Assembly: GCF_027172205.1 (NCBI RefSeq) | Contig: NC_070613.1 | Location: 6,271,501-6,335,500, forward strand | Source: Podarcis raffonei | Taxonomy: Eukaryota > Chordata > Lepidosauria > Squamata > Lacertidae | Length of the DNA: 64,000 bases | Direction of reading: 5' to 3' | In this document: in pieces, positions 44,100-55,691 of the stretch | Layout of the letters: every line of letters begins with the position of its first letter | Position numbering within the stretch: the stretch's first letter is position 1 | The notes under the pieces: generated by a model | Told to the model about the DNA's origin: nothing | Databases searched by the model: none | Seen by the model: the letters and a program-made list of their open reading frames with translations, nothing else | Program-made: the position numbers and the translations under genes

Positions 44100-44665
44100 G
44101 ACACTGGAGAGACCTGTCAGGAGTAAGCATGGACCAATGGTACCAAATAGTATGGGAAACAGCCCTACTAATAAAATTAACCAATAAACTGAAACGGACA
44201 CGGGGACAAATAGAAGAAGACGCCTTCACCCCGGTATGGCTCCCCTTTATCACATGCACAGCCCAACAAGACAATGACAATAATCCACCAACAAATCAAT
44301 ATGGCTAACCTGATCCAAAACACCCACCCACCCCACTCACACACGAAAACAAAAACCACCACTGCCAACCACAAACAAACAACCACACCCTAGGCCAACC
44401 CCAACCTCTCTCACCACCAAAGGAACACAAGTGAACAGAACAAGCAACGCTGACACCAAACTCCACATACATTAAGCATGATAGAAACACCGCCACCCGA
44501 CCCCACCCCCCCATCTTCCCTCCCTCCACCCCCCTTTTTTTCCCTCCTCCCCCTAATGTCTCAACAAATGAAACGGATTTGCAAAAATGTTACATGGAAA
44601 AAATACGAGAGACATTACACTTACTTCTGTAAAACAAGAAAATCTTTAATAATAATAATAAAAAG
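44100..44665 (+). mobile_element. L1-like LINE 3' end
   Basis: A short open frame at 44129-44305 reads MDQWYQIVWETALLIKLTNK, GQIEEDAFTPVWLPFITC and stops. It is followed by a C- and A-rich 3' UTR and an (AAT)n tail at 44647-44662. The layout resembles the ORF2 end of an L1-type element; the 5' limit is uncertain. Confidence 0.55.
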
Positions 44666-44760
44666 AATACTGGATCAGGTGGGCCACTGACCACCTGGTG
44701 CATCAGGCTGGGTTTATGTTCTTATGTTTGTCCTTAACAGACTTTAGATCAGAAAAGCTT

Positions 44761-45080
44761 AGAATCATAGAGTTGGAAGAGACCACAAGGGCCATCGAGT
44801 CCAACCCCCTGCCAAGCAGGAAACACCATTAGAGCACTCCTGACATATGGTTGTCAAGCCTCTGCTTAAAGACCTCCAAAGAAGGAGACTCCACCACACT
44901 CCTTGGCAGCAAATTACACTGTCGAACAGCTCTTACTGTCAGGAAGTTCTTCCTAATGTTTAGGTGGAATCTTCTTTCTTGTAGTTTGGATCCATTGCTC
45001 CGTGTCCGCTTCTCTGGAGCAGCAGAAAACAACCTTTCTCCCTCCTCTATGTGACATCCTTTTATATATTTGAATATATA
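44761..45080 (-). mobile_element. CR1 LINE 3' end
   Basis: The minus strand encodes [37 protein letters not shown] and [17 protein letters not shown], then the 3' end with TCTATGATTCT. It is the same family as 31235-31886. Confidence 0.9.
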
Positions 45081-45084
45081 AGGC

Positions 45085-45765
45085 TTTGCCTTGCCTGATC
45101 CAGGAAGTCACTTAGGGGGCGGGCAGGCAATTTTGTGCTTAGACAACGCTGAGTTGTCTAACAAGTCAGTCATAAGAAGGCTGTTCCACATCGCAGGACA
45201 GGAGCTAAAAGGGAAATTCTGCTAATTGATCTATCAGCAAGCGCCATCAAATGCCGCCTCTTGTGCCAAGATCTCCTTGAAGTCGCCCCAGCTAAGTAAG
45301 TTATTTTTAGCAAACTTTGGACGCTTTCAGTGTCTTGCGCTAATTGAAAACGACAGTTTCAGCACCAGGGTGATGTAGCACAAAGGAAGAAGGAAGCCAG
45401 CTGGGGGTTGGCGCCTGACTCGACATCCTTTCACTTTAGGTGCTGTGGGGAGGAAGGGGAGGCAGATGCCAATGTCCAAAATAGACGGGGAACACCCAAG
45501 GGACTGGGTGGCTGACGGCGCTGACCTCATCAGTGCTCAATTACTGGAAGCCGCTTCCTCCTAATTCCAGATGCAACCTTGCAGATGTTCAAAAGCAGCC
45601 GCTCTTCAGTTTCCCCGCATCCACGGCTGAGCCTGTGGCTGCCCTGGTGTGATTCTAAACCCCCGTTTCCAAGCTGCTGTTTTAAGTTGAAACCCAAGTG
45701 ATCGCTGCCAGATCCAGACTTCAGTTTATACATTCAATCAACAGTTTATATACTCAAATCAACCG
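45085..45765. other. Intergenic stretch, no recognised element
   Basis: Contains a short direct repeat CAATCAACAGTTTATA / TCAAATCAACCGTG near 45734-45770 only. Confidence 0.4.
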
Positions 45766-45832
45766 TGTGATGCAGCAGCAAAAAGAAAAGCTAACTCTAG
45801 GCAGCAGCAAGAGAAGCATAGTGTCCAGATCA

Positions 45833-47031
45833 TTTTTTTAAAAAAGATTTTTATTAAAGTTTTCAAAATATTACAAAAAGAAAAAGAAAAAATACAAAAT
45901 AAAAACAGTTAAAAACAATTCAATCTTTCCGTGTCTTATCTTTCATTCGCTTGTTCCCCAGACCTCCTCACACCTCCCTTTTTTGTATCCCGTTCAATTA
46001 GTTGGTTCAGCAAATCCTTTCCCTCTTTATTTTTATCCTAATCTTTAATCTTAATATATTATAACTTTAAATTATCCCCTGTTAACAATCCATTTTTACA
46101 CATCTTTATAATATTACTGCTGAAAACCACTTAACTTCAATCCAACATCATTCTAACATTCATTAATTTCGCAGTATTTCTGTAAATAGTCTTTAAATTT
46201 CTTCCAATCTTCTTCCACCGACTCTTCTCCCTGGTCTTGGATTCTGCCGGTCATTTCCGCCAGTTCCATATAGTCCATCACCTTCATCTGCCATTCTTCC
46301 AGGGTGGGTAGATCTTGTGTCTTCCAATACTTTGCGATAAGTATTCTTGCTGCTGTTGTGGCATACATAAAGAAAGTTCTATCCTTTTTTGGCACCAATT
46401 GGCCAACCATGCCCAGGAGAAAGGCCTCTAGTTTCTTCAGAAAGGTATATTTAAATACCTTTTTCATTTCATTATATATAATCTCCCAGAAAGCCTTAAT
46501 CCTTGGGCACGTCCACCAAAGGTGAAAGAATGTACCTTCAGTTTCTTTACATTTCCAACATTTATGACTGGGGTCATGTACCACCTATATATCATTTTCA
46601 TAATATTCTCTCTTAAGGCATTACATGCCGTAAACGTCATACCTGTGGTCCATAACTGTTCCCAGTCAGCCATCATAATGTTATGTCCAACATCTTGTGC
46701 CCATTTAATCATAGCAGATTTCACCGTTTCATCCTGAGTATTCCATTTCAACAGCAAGTTATACATCCTTGACAAAGTCTTAGTTTTGGGATCTAACAGT
46801 TCTGTTTCCAATTTTGATTTTTCCACCTGGAATCCAATTTTCTTGTCCAAATTATATGCCTCCATTATTTGATAATAATGAAGCCAATCTCGCACTTTGT
46901 TTTTTAGTTTTTCAAAACTCTGCAATTTCAATTTATCTCCCTCTTGTTCCAAAATTTCCCAATATTTCGGCCATTTGGCCTCCATATTGAGTTTTTTCTG
47001 AGCCTTCGCTTCCATCGGTGACAACCACCTT
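45833..47031 (-). mobile_element. 5'-truncated L1-clade LINE inside CR1
   Basis: A perfect 17-bp target duplication GCATAGTGTCCAGATCA is at 45816-45832 and 47032-47048. The minus strand encodes the distal ORF2: KWPKYWEILEQEGDKLKL, AMIKWAQDVGHNIMMADWEQ, then a CX2C-X8-H-X4-C motif (KCWKCKETEGTFFHLWWTC), [20 protein letters not shown] and a stop at 46153. Two overlapping frames (47024-46464 and 46584-46153) show one frameshift near 46560. The A-rich tail is at the left end. Confidence 0.95.
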
Positions 47032-47060
47032 GCATAGTGTCCAGATCAAGGGAAGGAATA

Positions 47061-47409
47061 AAGTTAAAGGGACCCCTGACCATTAGGTCCAGTTGTGGCT
47101 GACTCGTGTTGCGGCGCTCATCTCACTTTACTGGCCAAGGGAGCCGGCGTACAGCTTCCGGGTCATGTGGCCAGCATGACTAAGCCACTTCTGGCGAACC
47201 AGAGCAGCGCACGGAAACGCCGTTTACCTTCCCGCCAGATCCGTACCTATTTATCTACTTGCACTTTGATGTGCTTTCGAACAGCTAGATTGGCAGGAGC
47301 AGGGACCGAGCAACGGGAGCTCACCCCGTTGCGGGGATTCAAACCACCGACCTTCTGATCGGCAAGCCCTAGGATCTGTGGTTTAACCCACAGCGCCACC
47401 TGCGTCCCT
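47061..47409 (-). mobile_element. Sauria SINE inside CR1
   Basis: A perfect 13-bp duplication AAGGGAAGGAATA is at 47048-47060 and 47410-47422. The tail is left and the tRNA head right. Confidence 0.95.
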
Positions 47410-47520
47410 AAGGGAAGGAATAGTCCCACTCTATTCTGCCTTGGTCAAGCCACACCTGGAATATTGTGTCCAGTTCTGGGTACCACAATTTAAGGAGGAT
47501 ATTGAGAAGCTGGAACATGC

Positions 47521-48360
47521 ACATGATCAGGGGTGCCAAACGTGTTGCTCTGATTTCCTTTGGGCCACGTCAGCGAGAACAAGGGGGGTGTTGTTGCCTA
47601 GGCAACCCAGGACCTCCATACACAATGTCCAGGCTTTCACCCCTGGGAGGTTACTTCAGTGCTGCTAATGTAGTGCTTTGACCTCCCCCTGGAGGTGCAC
47701 TCCATTGTCTCTCGAGGCAGACAGATGCCAGTGAGAGGCATAGCTTTTCCTGGACTGCACTTGTTTTGGCTGCAGGTATAGGTAGGTGGGATCACAATTT
47801 TAAATGCTTCTCCTGGGTGGAAGGCTGTGTACATGGGCAGGGGAGAGCACCTTGGGAAGGACAACAGACTAAACCCATCTCCCTGATCTGCTAGTTTTCT
47901 GCATATAAGGAGGTGGGTGGGTGGAATTTATTATTTAATGATACTATAGCCTCAAAAGAACTTCAATGCATCTTGTAAGTCACGCTGGGGAAAAATACAA
48001 CAGCCATTAAAGCAAAATGCATCACAATTGCCAAGCAAAAGCCTCAAAATGTTAGAAAGGATTAGAACAGCAGTCTCCAGCCAGCATTAAAATGCGCAAT
48101 GCACAGTCCTGCAGTGGTACAGGCCAGGGAAAGCACTTGATTTGTTCTTTTGCCAAGCTGTTTCTCAGCACCTGCCTCCAAGGCAATGTAGTGGACAGAC
48201 AGCCTTGACCAGAGGGAGAAGAGGCACGTTAGAGACCAGGAAGGACCTTGAGGAAGAGATCAAAGGAAAACTCACAGGCTGTTGACAGCTGGGGAACAGG
48301 AAGAGAAGGCTGAACGGGGCAATCCCAGGGCAGGAGCATCAGCACAAGCAAGGAGGAAGG
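47521..48360. other. Intergenic stretch, no recognised element
   Basis: No gene similarity recognised. Confidence 0.4.
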
Positions 48361-48364
48361 GCCG

Positions 48365-48545
48365 AAGCTTAGCGGAAGGGCGCCTGCTTTACATTCAGGA
48401 AATACCTGGTTCCACCCCTTCTCTGGGCTGGGAGAGAGCCCTGCCATCAATCCTGGAGAGCTGCTGCCAGTCAGTGTGGGCAGTACTAAGCTAGGTGGAC
48501 CAGTGGTCTGACTTGGTGAAGCACAGCTCCCTATGCTCCTAAGCA
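48365..48545 (+). mobile_element. tRNA-derived SINE (GCATGCAGAAGGTC type)
   Basis: CGCCTGCTTTACATTCAGGA, then GGAGAGCTGCTGCCAGTCAG and GTCTGACTTGGTGAAGCACA match the body of the family. Confidence 0.6.
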
Positions 48546-48997
48546 GCAGAGATGACAGGGGCAAATGGCACACAGTGTGTCTGCAAAAGCACATCGTTTG
48601 GTACCAATGTAGAGTGGCATCCTGATGGACCAGGCCAAAGGCCCATTTGGTCCAGCATTGTGTTCTCTCAGTGGCCAGCCAGATCCCCCTTCCCATGAGA
48701 TGTAAACATTGCGGGACACCCGAGTCAAAGGTTTACAACAATGGCAAGTCTCCCAAAGGCAAAGCCTGTTCAGAAAGCTGGTTTGGCTGTTTACACTCGG
48801 ATCTCGCTCTCCATCAATTTTCCAGTTGCTCCTGGCGTTGCTCAGCTGCTCAAATCGGGCACCCACAGCCAGGGCGATTCTCACACAATGCTTTCCCAGT
48901 CTTTTACACCACAATGACGACTCTCTTATTTTAGTACCAAGCTGCAGGAAAGCACCGCAGCTGGGCGAAGAACAGTGGGCAAGAGGGGCATTTAAGC

Positions 48998-49248
48998 CAG
49001 GGGTCAGCAAACTTTTTCAGCAGGGGGCCGGTTCACTGTCCCTCAGACCTTGTGGGGGGCCGGACTATATTTTTTTGGGAGGGAAATAACAAATTCCTAT
49101 GCCCCACAAATAACCCAGAGATGCATTTTAAATCAAAGCACACATTCTACTCATGTAAAAACACGCTGATTCCTGGACCGTCCGCGGTCTGGATTTAGAA
49201 GGCGATTGGGCCGGATCCGGCCCCCGGGCCTTAGTTTGCCTACCCATG
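48998..49248 (+). mobile_element. hAT non-autonomous transposon
   Basis: Ends CAGGGGTCAGCAAACTTTTT and TAGTTTGCCTACCCATG. The flanks are 8-mers ATTTAAGC (48990-48997) and GTTTAAGC (49249-49256), one mismatch. Inverted relative to the copy at 13066-13307. Confidence 0.88.
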
Positions 49249-49589
49249 GTTTAAGCTATGGAAATATTCCTCCAGACAGAATGTAGGCAGCCACTTCCAG
49301 TCAACCAGAACTCTTAACAGCTTGGGACCAATTCACTTGTGGGATCGCTTTACCCCATAAATGCCCCACTTGACCACTTGGATCTACAGAATTGGCACTG
49401 TGTTCCAGGCACAACATAATACTTATCCCGCAGTTGTAAGTAACTCCGGAACTCCCTGCCTATTGACATGAGGCAGGCACCTTCCAGCTTGCACTTGGAA
49501 TGTATATTTGTTTGACAAGCCTATCCACGTGTTTCAATATTCTTTTATGGTTAATTTTAACTATTTTTGTTTTATTTTATTTGTAATTT

Positions 49590-50900
49590 TTTTTTTTACC
49601 AACAACCAAAACACAGTGAAAAAAACCAGTGAAACCCACCAGGCGGCTGAAACATTGGGTATACATAATCAATAATAACATATTCAAATCAACCGTATGT
49701 ACAATTCTATATGCCTTAACACTCCTCCCTCCACAAGGTTTATTTAACTTTTAACGTTTTAATTGCCCCAAATTGTTCAAACCTACTCAAATAATTCAAT
49801 ATCTTCTCATATCAATCCTCCTCTTTCTCACTGACCTTAAATCCTTTCATTTTATGTATCTTCACAGTTAGATATTCTAAGATGATTATATTATTCAGTT
49901 TTTTCCTCCCTTGGTTCACCCCTAGCTCTTCTGCATTTTCCCAATTACTCGCTATAACCTGTCTGGCTGCAATTACCATCAATTTTACCCATTTACATTC
50001 CTCTTTTGTTTCTAACTCGGTGCTACTCAGGCTACTGTTGTTGTTGTTTAGTCGTGTCCGACTCTTCGTGACCCCCTGGACCAGAGCATGCCAGGCACTC
50101 CTGTCTTCCACTGCCTCCCGCAGTTTGGTCAAACTCATGCTGGTAGCTTCGAGAACACTGTCCAACCATCTCGTCCTCTGTCATCCCCTTCTCCTTGTGC
50201 CCTCCATCTTTCCCAGCATCAGGGTCTTTTCCAGGGAGTCTTCTCTTCTCATGAGGTGGCCAAAGTCTTGGAGCCTCAGCTTCAGGATCTGTCCTTCCAG
50301 CGAGCACTCAGGGGTGATTTTCTTCAGAATGGAGAGGTTTGATCTTCTTGCAGTCCATGGGACTCTCAAGAGTCTCCTCCAGCACCATAATTCAAAAGCA
50401 TCCATTCTTTGGCGATCAGCCTTCTTTATGGTCCAGGTCTCACTTCCATACATCACTACTGGGAAAACCCATAGCTTTTACTATACGGACCTTTGTCTGC
50501 AAGGTGAAGTCTCTGCTTCTCAAGATGCTATCTAGGCCTGTCATTGCCCTTCTCCCAAGAAGCAGGCGTCTTTTAATTTCGTGGCTGCTGTCACCATCTG
50601 CAGTGATCATGGAGCCCAAGAAAGTAAAATTTCTCACTGCCTCCATTTCTTCCCCTTCTATTTGCCAGGAGGTGATGGACTACTAAGAACCATTAATTTA
50701 GATATTTCCACCTTCCTACCCACAATTCCCAATATTTCTATACCAATCTGTTTCCAGAATTCATTAACTAACGGACAATCTCACCACATATGACTGTACG
50801 TTCCCATCACTCCACATTTCCTCCAACGATTCTTACTTCCAGATTTTGGAATATGACATAACCTTATTTTTATTTTTTTGTAAACTGCTTATAAGTTCCA
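49590..50900 (-). mobile_element. L1-clade LINE split by a Bov-B LINE
   Basis: The minus strand reads ORF2-end sequence on both sides of the insertion: right part 50900-50684 (GTYSHMWWDCPLVNEFWKQI-like), left part 50031-49800 (KLMVIAARQVIASNWENAEE). The A-rich tail is near 49590. Confidence 0.8.
50032..50683 (-). mobile_element. Bov-B (RTE-clade) LINE, 5'-truncated
   Basis: The minus strand reads VRNFTFLGSMITADGDSSHE, IKRRLLLGRRAMTGLDSILR, MMYGSETWTIKKADRQRMDA, LWCWRRLLRVPWTARRSN, KLREAVEDRSAWHALVQGV and TKSRTRLNNNN. These are the distal part and C-terminus of Bov-B ORF2, spread over more than one frame because of frameshifts near 50450. The 3' end is GAGTCGGACACGACTAAACA then AAC repeats. 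Bov-B is known in squamates and, by horizontal transfer, in ruminants. Confidence 0.95.
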
Positions 50901-50959
50901 TTACAAACAGGCGGGGTGCATATTTTCTAAAGCAAATGAAATAAATGGATCATCTTCCT

Positions 50960-51095
50960 CCATGTCCGGCAGCTGCTCTCCAGGATTTCAGGTAGGCAGT
51001 CTGTCTCGGCCGAACCTGGAGATGCTGGGAATTGAACTTGGGACCTCCTGCATGCAAAGCAGATGATCTGTCACTAAGCTACGGACCTTCCCTGA
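50960..51095 (-). mobile_element. tRNA-derived SINE (GCATGCAGAAGGTC type)
   Basis: The reverse strand reads AGCTTAGTGACAGATCATCT, GCTTTGCATGCAGGAGGTCC and the body down to CTGGAGAGCAGCTGCCGGAC. Confidence 0.65.
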
Positions 51096-51099
51096 CATT

Positions 51100-52070
51100 G
51101 GCACCCCAGGCTCCTCTGGCAGAAGAGCTTCTGGGGCTGACCCCTCCTGCCTCTGAGTCCTTGTCTCATCCCCAGAAGAAGAGGAATCCGAGGTCACAAC
51201 ACTCCGGGGGTTTCCGCTGTGCCTGCACCATGTCTGTTCTTACTTCTGGCACATGGGTTCATTAGCGCTTGCACGATCAGGACTAGCGGCATGTTCTTGC
51301 TAATATCCATCTTAAAATAAAAATAAAAAATTGGGAAGCACTTACAGGCACATGCCTTGAGCAGCCAAGAAGCTTTTAGGCAGACGCAAGGAAGTCGGCT
51401 TATTTTAGAATTTGCTTTTAAAAAACCCCAAAACACCCCACCATCGCTGAAATCTCGGGTGAGCACAAGAGACAAGCCTGCCCTGGTGTTCAAGCCCCCG
51501 AGGGAAGGTCAGAGGTCACCTTTCGCCTTGCTGGCATGACATAGCTGGTTTCCCCCAATGCTCTCATGTTACCGAGCACAGCAAACAGCCTTTGGCAGCA
51601 AACGACTGCAGGGTGAACGACCAGCTCATCAGCTCCTAAATATCACATCTCCAGCAAGGAAGGCTTACAAGAAAGAGACAAAATGTTCTGTTTTGCTTTG
51701 GGATGACTGCATCCCAGCCGAGGAATGCAATGTTTTGAATATTGGAAAGACAATCCAGATGCAGAATGGCAATGTTGGTCGAGGCAGCGGGGAGAGGAGA
51801 AGGGGTTGGCTAAGGTATCCTAATAGGGAGCCTATCTCTCTTATTACCAGATATTAGGGATAAGCAAGAGGATGACCACAAAGCTGTCTAATCCTCACAC
51901 ATGCCCCTCTGTCTCCTTTTTCCAGGCAAGCATGAGACTTATCAGAGTCAGCGAGGGGCCGAGGGAGAACTCCAAGGGCCAGGTGGAGAGGTTTGGCATT
52001 TGGGACACCTGCCTGAGGGTCCCCCAGCCCTGGAGTAGACAAAAGAGGCAGGAAGAACAAGGGTGTTTCC
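51100..52070. other. Intergenic stretch, no recognised element
   Basis: Several modest open frames but none with recognisable similarity or splice context. Confidence 0.4.
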
Positions 52071-52071
52071 A

Positions 52072-52095
52072 ATAATAATAATAATAATAATAATA

Positions 52096-52153
<58 letters not shown>
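52072..52153. repeat. (AAT)n/(ATT)n mirrored microsatellite
   Basis: About 8 AAT-type units followed by about 18 ATT-type units. The two halves are complementary and could fold as a hairpin. It probably joins two LINE tails. Confidence 0.9.
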
Positions 52154-52155
<2 letters not shown>

Positions 52156-52592
52156 CCCTGCCCTCCCCAGCCAAGGCCAGGCTCAGGGCAGCTAAAAACC
52201 AATAATAAAAACGAGTTGAATGAATACAACTTAAAAACAAGATTAAAATACAACATTAAAACAATTAAAATGCAGCCTCCTCACAGGAGGAGAAAGGAAA
52301 AACAAAGAGGGCGAGGGAATCAAATTGACTCCAAGCCAAAGGCCAGGCGGAACAACTCTGTCTTGCAGGCCCTGCGGAAAGAAATCAGAACCTGCAGGGC
52401 CCTGGTCTCATGAGACAGAGCGTTCCACCAGGCTGGAGCCATCACTGAAAAGGCCCTGGTTCTGGTTGAGGCTAATCTGACTTCTTTAGGGCCCGGGACC
52501 TCTAGGGTGTTGCTATTTATGGACCTTAAGGTCCTCCGTGGGGCATACCAGGAGAGGTGGTCCCGTAGGTACGAGGGTCCTAGGCCATGAAT
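52154..52592 (-). mobile_element. L2-like LINE fragment (second subfamily)
   Basis: Starts TACCCTGCCCTCCCCAGCCA, then GCCAGGCGGAACAACTCTGT, GTTCCACCAGGCTGGAGCCA and GTGGGGCATACCAGGAGAGG, matching 15450-15790. Confidence 0.65.
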
Positions 52593-52593
52593 T

Positions 52594-52740
52594 CTATAGA
52601 ATCATAGAATTGGAAGGGACCACAGGGGTCATCTACTCCAACCCCTCTTGCAATGCAGAAGACTTTTTGCCCAACGTGAGGCTCTAACCCACAACTCTGA
52701 GATTAAAAGTCTCATGCTCTACTGACCAAGTGCCACTCCC
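52594..52740 (-). mobile_element. tRNA-Lys-like SINE with CR1-type tail
   Basis: The reverse strand: GTGGCACTTGGTCAGTAGAG, CATGAGACTTTTAATCTCAG, a worn B-box, then the tail ending TTCTATGATTCTATAGAA. Confidence 0.7.
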
Positions 52741-53072
52741 ACTGTCCGTGAGCACTGGCCATGCTGACTGGGGGCCGGGGGGGGGGGTTGAGTACAACCA
52801 CAGCAGGAAGCCCATGTTACAGAAGATCTCTCCCTGAGTCCACGATCACTTCTAGAGCTTAATGATGGAACCTCCACTTGCAAATGCCAGGAGCTGGCGA
52901 TGAAATGGCAAGGGAAGCCTGGCACCTTCATGCCCTGCGTCATTTGAGCTTTCAGAAGCATCCAGTTGATTGTGAAGGAATGGGTTTCTGTGCAGTCAGT
53001 TTGAAACGGGACCCAACCCCCCCCTTTTCTTCTTTCTCCAAGGGAGCATTTCTAAAATGCATTAACTTGAGC

Positions 53073-53596
53073 TGTTGAGCAAATGCATAACAAGAACACA
53101 GCTGTATAAACAAAGCTCTCTTCTTTATCAGTTACGGCAAAGGATGACCTTGGCTGTTCCAGTGGAGTAGGGGTGACACGTCTAGGTCTTATCTTACATC
53201 CTGAACACACTCTGATGCACAGACCTAGTCCAGCGCCAGAGTGTGTTCTTGGAGTTGGTGACCTCTTGCTCCAAGATAAGAGTATAGGAACAGGAATACC
53301 CTATTATGGTCAGAAGTACAGGAAGGAAAACCCTTTTATGGTTAAGAATGCCGGAGCAGGAACATCTGTGATGTCAACCTGTGTGTATAAGCTGACGTGG
53401 CTGGATTCCTTGGGAAGGGGGAGAGGGTGCCTGGAGGATATATATACTGCATGAAATTCCTCATTTCTTTGGACTTGCTGTGGACTGACCATGCAAGTGC
53501 CTTTCTGCTGCTCCGGAGAGCAGAAATAAAGAACTCTTTCTCTGAACCAACCCTTGGTGTCATTTGACTTCCTTCCTCCCGTCCGGGAGCAACGCA
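53073..53596 (+). mobile_element. Solo LTR fossil (probable)
   Basis: About 524 bp starting TGTTGAGC and ending AACGCA, flanked by GAGC (53069-53072 and 53597-53600). Inside are a TATA-like ATATATATAC near 53440 and AATAAAG near 53525, placed as in the U3/R part of an LTR. No internal region adjoins. The short flanking repeat makes the exact limits uncertain. Confidence 0.5.
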
Positions 53597-53736
53597 GAGC
53601 CCACCAATCGGTAAAGTCTAATAAGGCTACAGTTGATGTTGGGATAGAATGCTGGGATGGATTAACCTTCTTTGCTCTGCTGCTGGAGCGCAGGATCACT
53701 CATGTACCCTTTACAACAACAATTCTGCCTTCACCC

Positions 53737-54175
53737 TGTAGGAATAACAGAGACGACAGGAGGTTGAATGCAGGTGAGCTGTGCAGAAGCACACAGGCAA
53801 GCATGCTCCAAGCAAGCTGCCAGCTAGCTCTGCCTAGGCTCCTTTTATTAGCAGAAGTCAACAATTGGAAACAGTAGTGAAACCACCCTGAACTTAACAG
53901 GGTATTTTCATCTACGCACATTTCCAGCATTAGCAAATACATTTGTCAGCAGGTGTTTCCCTGTAATGTTTCCCCCCGATACTTGATTACGTCTGCATCC
54001 CCGGTCACGCTCCAGCCAAGCGATATGTCTAACAAACAAATTGTGAGAGGACCAAAGGTCAGGGGGAAAGCCCTGTTTTCTAGCCAAGAAGGCAAAAGGT
54101 CAGGGAGAGCAGGCGCAACGCTCCTTGACGTACTGTTGCATGTCTGGTGCGAGGTTTGCTTTGTTACCTCTCACA
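53737..54175 (-). mobile_element. LTR-like fossil, uncertain
   Basis: The minus strand runs from TGTGAGAGGTAACA to TGTTATTCCTACA, imperfect inverted ends, with AATAAAAG near 53850. No clear target duplication. Confidence 0.3.
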
Positions 54176-54442
54176 CCACACAATTGCAGAGACCCATCAT
54201 TTTCAGGACTGTTCCTTTTTATTTATTTTTTAGAATTGGTTTTCATTTTCAATTTATTTTTTTAAAGTTGTGCATTCCCTCTTTCCAAGTCTAAGGTATA
54301 CATCTCCAATGAAGATGATTTTTAAGGTCACGCACGAGTGGCATGTATCTCTTGCAGTCCACCCCTGACAACAACTGTATCAGAAGGTGAGAGGTTTGCT
54401 TATTTACATCACTCTCTAAATGCACATGATGCTTTGCACATA

Positions 54443-54684
54443 CAGTGGTACCTCGGGATACATACGCTTCAGGTTACATACGCTTCAGGTTACAGACTGC
54501 GCTAACCCAGAAATAGTGCTTCAGGTTAAGAACTTAGCTTCAGGATAAGAACATAAATTGGGCTCCGGCGGCATGGCAGCAGCAGGAGGCCCCATTAGCT
54601 AAAGTGGTGCTTCAGGTTAAGAACAGTTTCAGGTTAAGAACGGACCTCTGGAACGAATTAAGTACTTAACCCGAGGTACCACTG
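54443..54684. mobile_element. TA-flanked transposon (CAGTGGTACCTCGGGATACA)
   Basis: Inverted termini, TA on both sides, 242 bp. Sister of 58112 and 61813. Confidence 0.88.
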
Positions 54685-54689
54685 TACTG

Positions 54690-55130
54690 TATTGCAACAA
54701 AGGAAGCCTCCAGACTGTCAGTATTTTGCAGGAGCGGTTCAGTAACATACCAAAAAAATAAGTTTGTGCCATTAAAGTGGAATAAATCACACTGGTTAAA
54801 AATATATAGTATATTAAAATCTGCAAAACCTGGACCTTCTGCAGTTTGAAATGCATTGAAAAGTGTTGATGAATGAATGAATGAATGAGGGAAAGGCATG
54901 TAAGGATGAATGCATGACGGCTGCTCACTGATGTTTAACTTCCCCACGGACAAAGCAAAACCAGTGCTTCATATAAACATTGCACATCTTCGAACCTCCA
55001 TGTAAGCTTTGGGCAAGTGAATCGAGACGAATGATCAACAAATAGGTTGTCTCAAAGAGCCCTGAGACAGCATCACAAACATCACACAGCTCTGGTTAAA
55101 ACCATGTTGGGCCACAACAGCTCAAGGTCA
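54690..55130. other. Intergenic stretch, no recognised element
   Basis: A short (TGAA)n at 54866-54888 only. Confidence 0.4.
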
Positions 55131-55134
55131 GTTG

Positions 55135-55480
55135 GAAATTCAGTTTAAAAGCCTGGGTTTTCAGGTGTCACAGGAAAGAACCTTAAAGAGGGCACCAGGA
55201 AATCCTTTCCAGAGAAGCTAGTTGATAACAGGGGCGCCACTACTGAGAAGACCCTGGCAGCCTCACTTGACTTTGGTGGGGCAACCGGAGCAGGGCTTCC
55301 AAAGAGGATCTTAAGATTCAGACAGGTATATGCGGGAGGAAGTGATCTTTCAGCTAACCTGGTCCCAAGCTCTTTAGGGCTTTGAGCAGGCACTTTGAAC
55401 TTAATCTGAGGCCCTTCTTTGAGTCACCCCTCTGAGGGAGGCTTGGATGGTGATGACAAGAGAAAGGGCCTTTTCAGTTG
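55135..55480 (-). mobile_element. L2/CR1-like LINE fragment
   Basis: AAAAGCCTGGGTTTTCAGGT, then GGGCGCCACTACTGAGAAGA and TAGGGCTTTGAGCAGGCACT resemble the third LINE-tail subfamily. Confidence 0.45.
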
Positions 55481-55691
55481 TGGCTCCCCATCATCCATCC
55501 CCAGCAAAGTCTGCTTGGCACCTTCACTGACATCTTTTTGGTACCAGATAAAAACTAACCCCCAATACCAGCTGAGCTGATACTGTTTTGTTGTTACTGT
55601 TGATACTGTAAACTCCCTGGGGCTGTTCTGTCATGGAGCTTGTGTGTGTGTGTGTAATGTTTTGAAACCTTGGACAACAAATGACTAACAT

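Larger units (their letters stand above)
45766..47520 (+). mobile_element. CR1 LINE fragment carrying an L1 and a Sauria SINE
   Basis: CR1 pieces lie at about 45766-45832, 47049-47060 and 47423-47520 ([11 protein letters not shown]-type segment: CACACCTGGAATATTGTGTC). Joined, they follow the order of the intact copy at 31270-31450. The gaps are the two insertions described next. Confidence 0.8.

Noticed and set aside
49882-50535. Plus-strand frame of 217 codons
   Set aside because: It is the antisense of the L1/Bov-B nest, whose true coding sense is minus.
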